Shown piece after piece: positions 63,781-64,000 of a DNA stretch of 64,000 nucleotides. Source of the stretch: Epiperipatus broadwayi (Eukaryota > Onychophora > Udeonychophora > Euonychophora > Peripatidae); assembly GCA_028023455.1 (NCBI GenBank), contig JAQFVV010000284.1, positions 253,501 to 317,500 on the forward strand, in the 5' to 3' direction. The notes beneath the pieces were generated by a model, which was given only the letters and a program-made list of their open reading frames with translations, was not told the origin of the DNA and made no database searches. Made by a program: the position numbers and the translations under genes. Every line of letters starts with the position of its first letter. Position 1 is the first letter of the stretch.

Positions 63781-64000
63781 TGTTTTTAATTTTAATACAT
63801 TTATTCGACAGTATTTTGGCAAAAGCTGTTTATATATCTTAAGAAACAAAATCAAGACTTATTTTAGTTGATTTTATTTTCTGTGAAAATTCTGCTCTTG
63901 ATGTCTTTGTTTTTAGCATCAATTATTCTGCTTTAATTTTTAATATGATGTTCAATTGACTCTTGTATTGAACATTTGGTAAAAATGGCATAAATAAAAC

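Overview
The window is very AT-rich eukaryotic DNA from an animal, most likely an invertebrate. Evidence: long (TA)n and (TTA)n arrays, spliced exons that read as a receptor guanylyl cyclase, GIY-YIG Penelope-like elements (PLEs), RTE, Jockey/CR1-like and L1/Tx1-like LINE fossils, Ty3/Gypsy remains, and a degenerate CCCTAA tract. I cannot name the species. A lophotrochozoan or cnidarian-like genome would fit, but that is inference. No bacterial-style genes, operons or CRISPR arrays are present.

Host-gene signal is sparse. Three well-supported plus-strand exons (27159-27345, 27425-27469, 33294-33368), and possibly a fourth upstream at 24290-24331, splice in consistent phases. They give a peptide resembling the juxtamembrane and early kinase-homology region of membrane guanylyl cyclases. 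Much of the middle of the window is therefore probably intron of this gene. A weak candidate first exon lies at 9865-9937.

The rest is mobile-element debris. 0-1.7 kb: end of an LTR element with a 48-bp coding tandem repeat, polypurine tract and short LTR. 6.8-8.8 kb: a perfect 40-bp hairpin and a decayed coiled-coil reading frame. 11.3-11.9 kb: PLE endonuclease fragment flanked by its own inverted 3' end. 21.8-23.1 kb: 5'-truncated PLE (RT plus GIY-YIG). 34.9-39.4 kb: three LINE fossils, each followed by a (TTA)n array. 47.8-50.6 kb: RTE LINE. 51.4-63.2 kb: Gypsy gag, protease and integrase fragments, and a 2.15-kb direct duplication that may be a pair of LTRs.

The most interesting content is a set of self-cleaving-ribozyme-like (hammerhead) repeats. 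Family A (13.9-14.8 kb and 43.1-44.0 kb) is a 397-412 bp unit carrying a canonical hammerhead core, arranged as a direct tandem plus an inverted copy. This is retrozyme-like: two adjacent ribozymes would release a 397-nt RNA monomer. Family E (33.6-34.3 kb) is an inverted pair of copies with another hammerhead. Family B (4.5 and 19.0-19.8 kb) and the PLE 3' ends (11.8, 23.1 and 44.7 kb) carry a variant core with U at position 3 and A at position 8, which would preserve the core 3-8 base pair. Stems I, II and III are conserved, with compensatory changes between copies. Families C and D share the tandem-plus-inverted layout without a recognisable ribozyme. The working inference is that PLE reverse transcriptase mobilises small ribozyme-processed RNAs in this genome.
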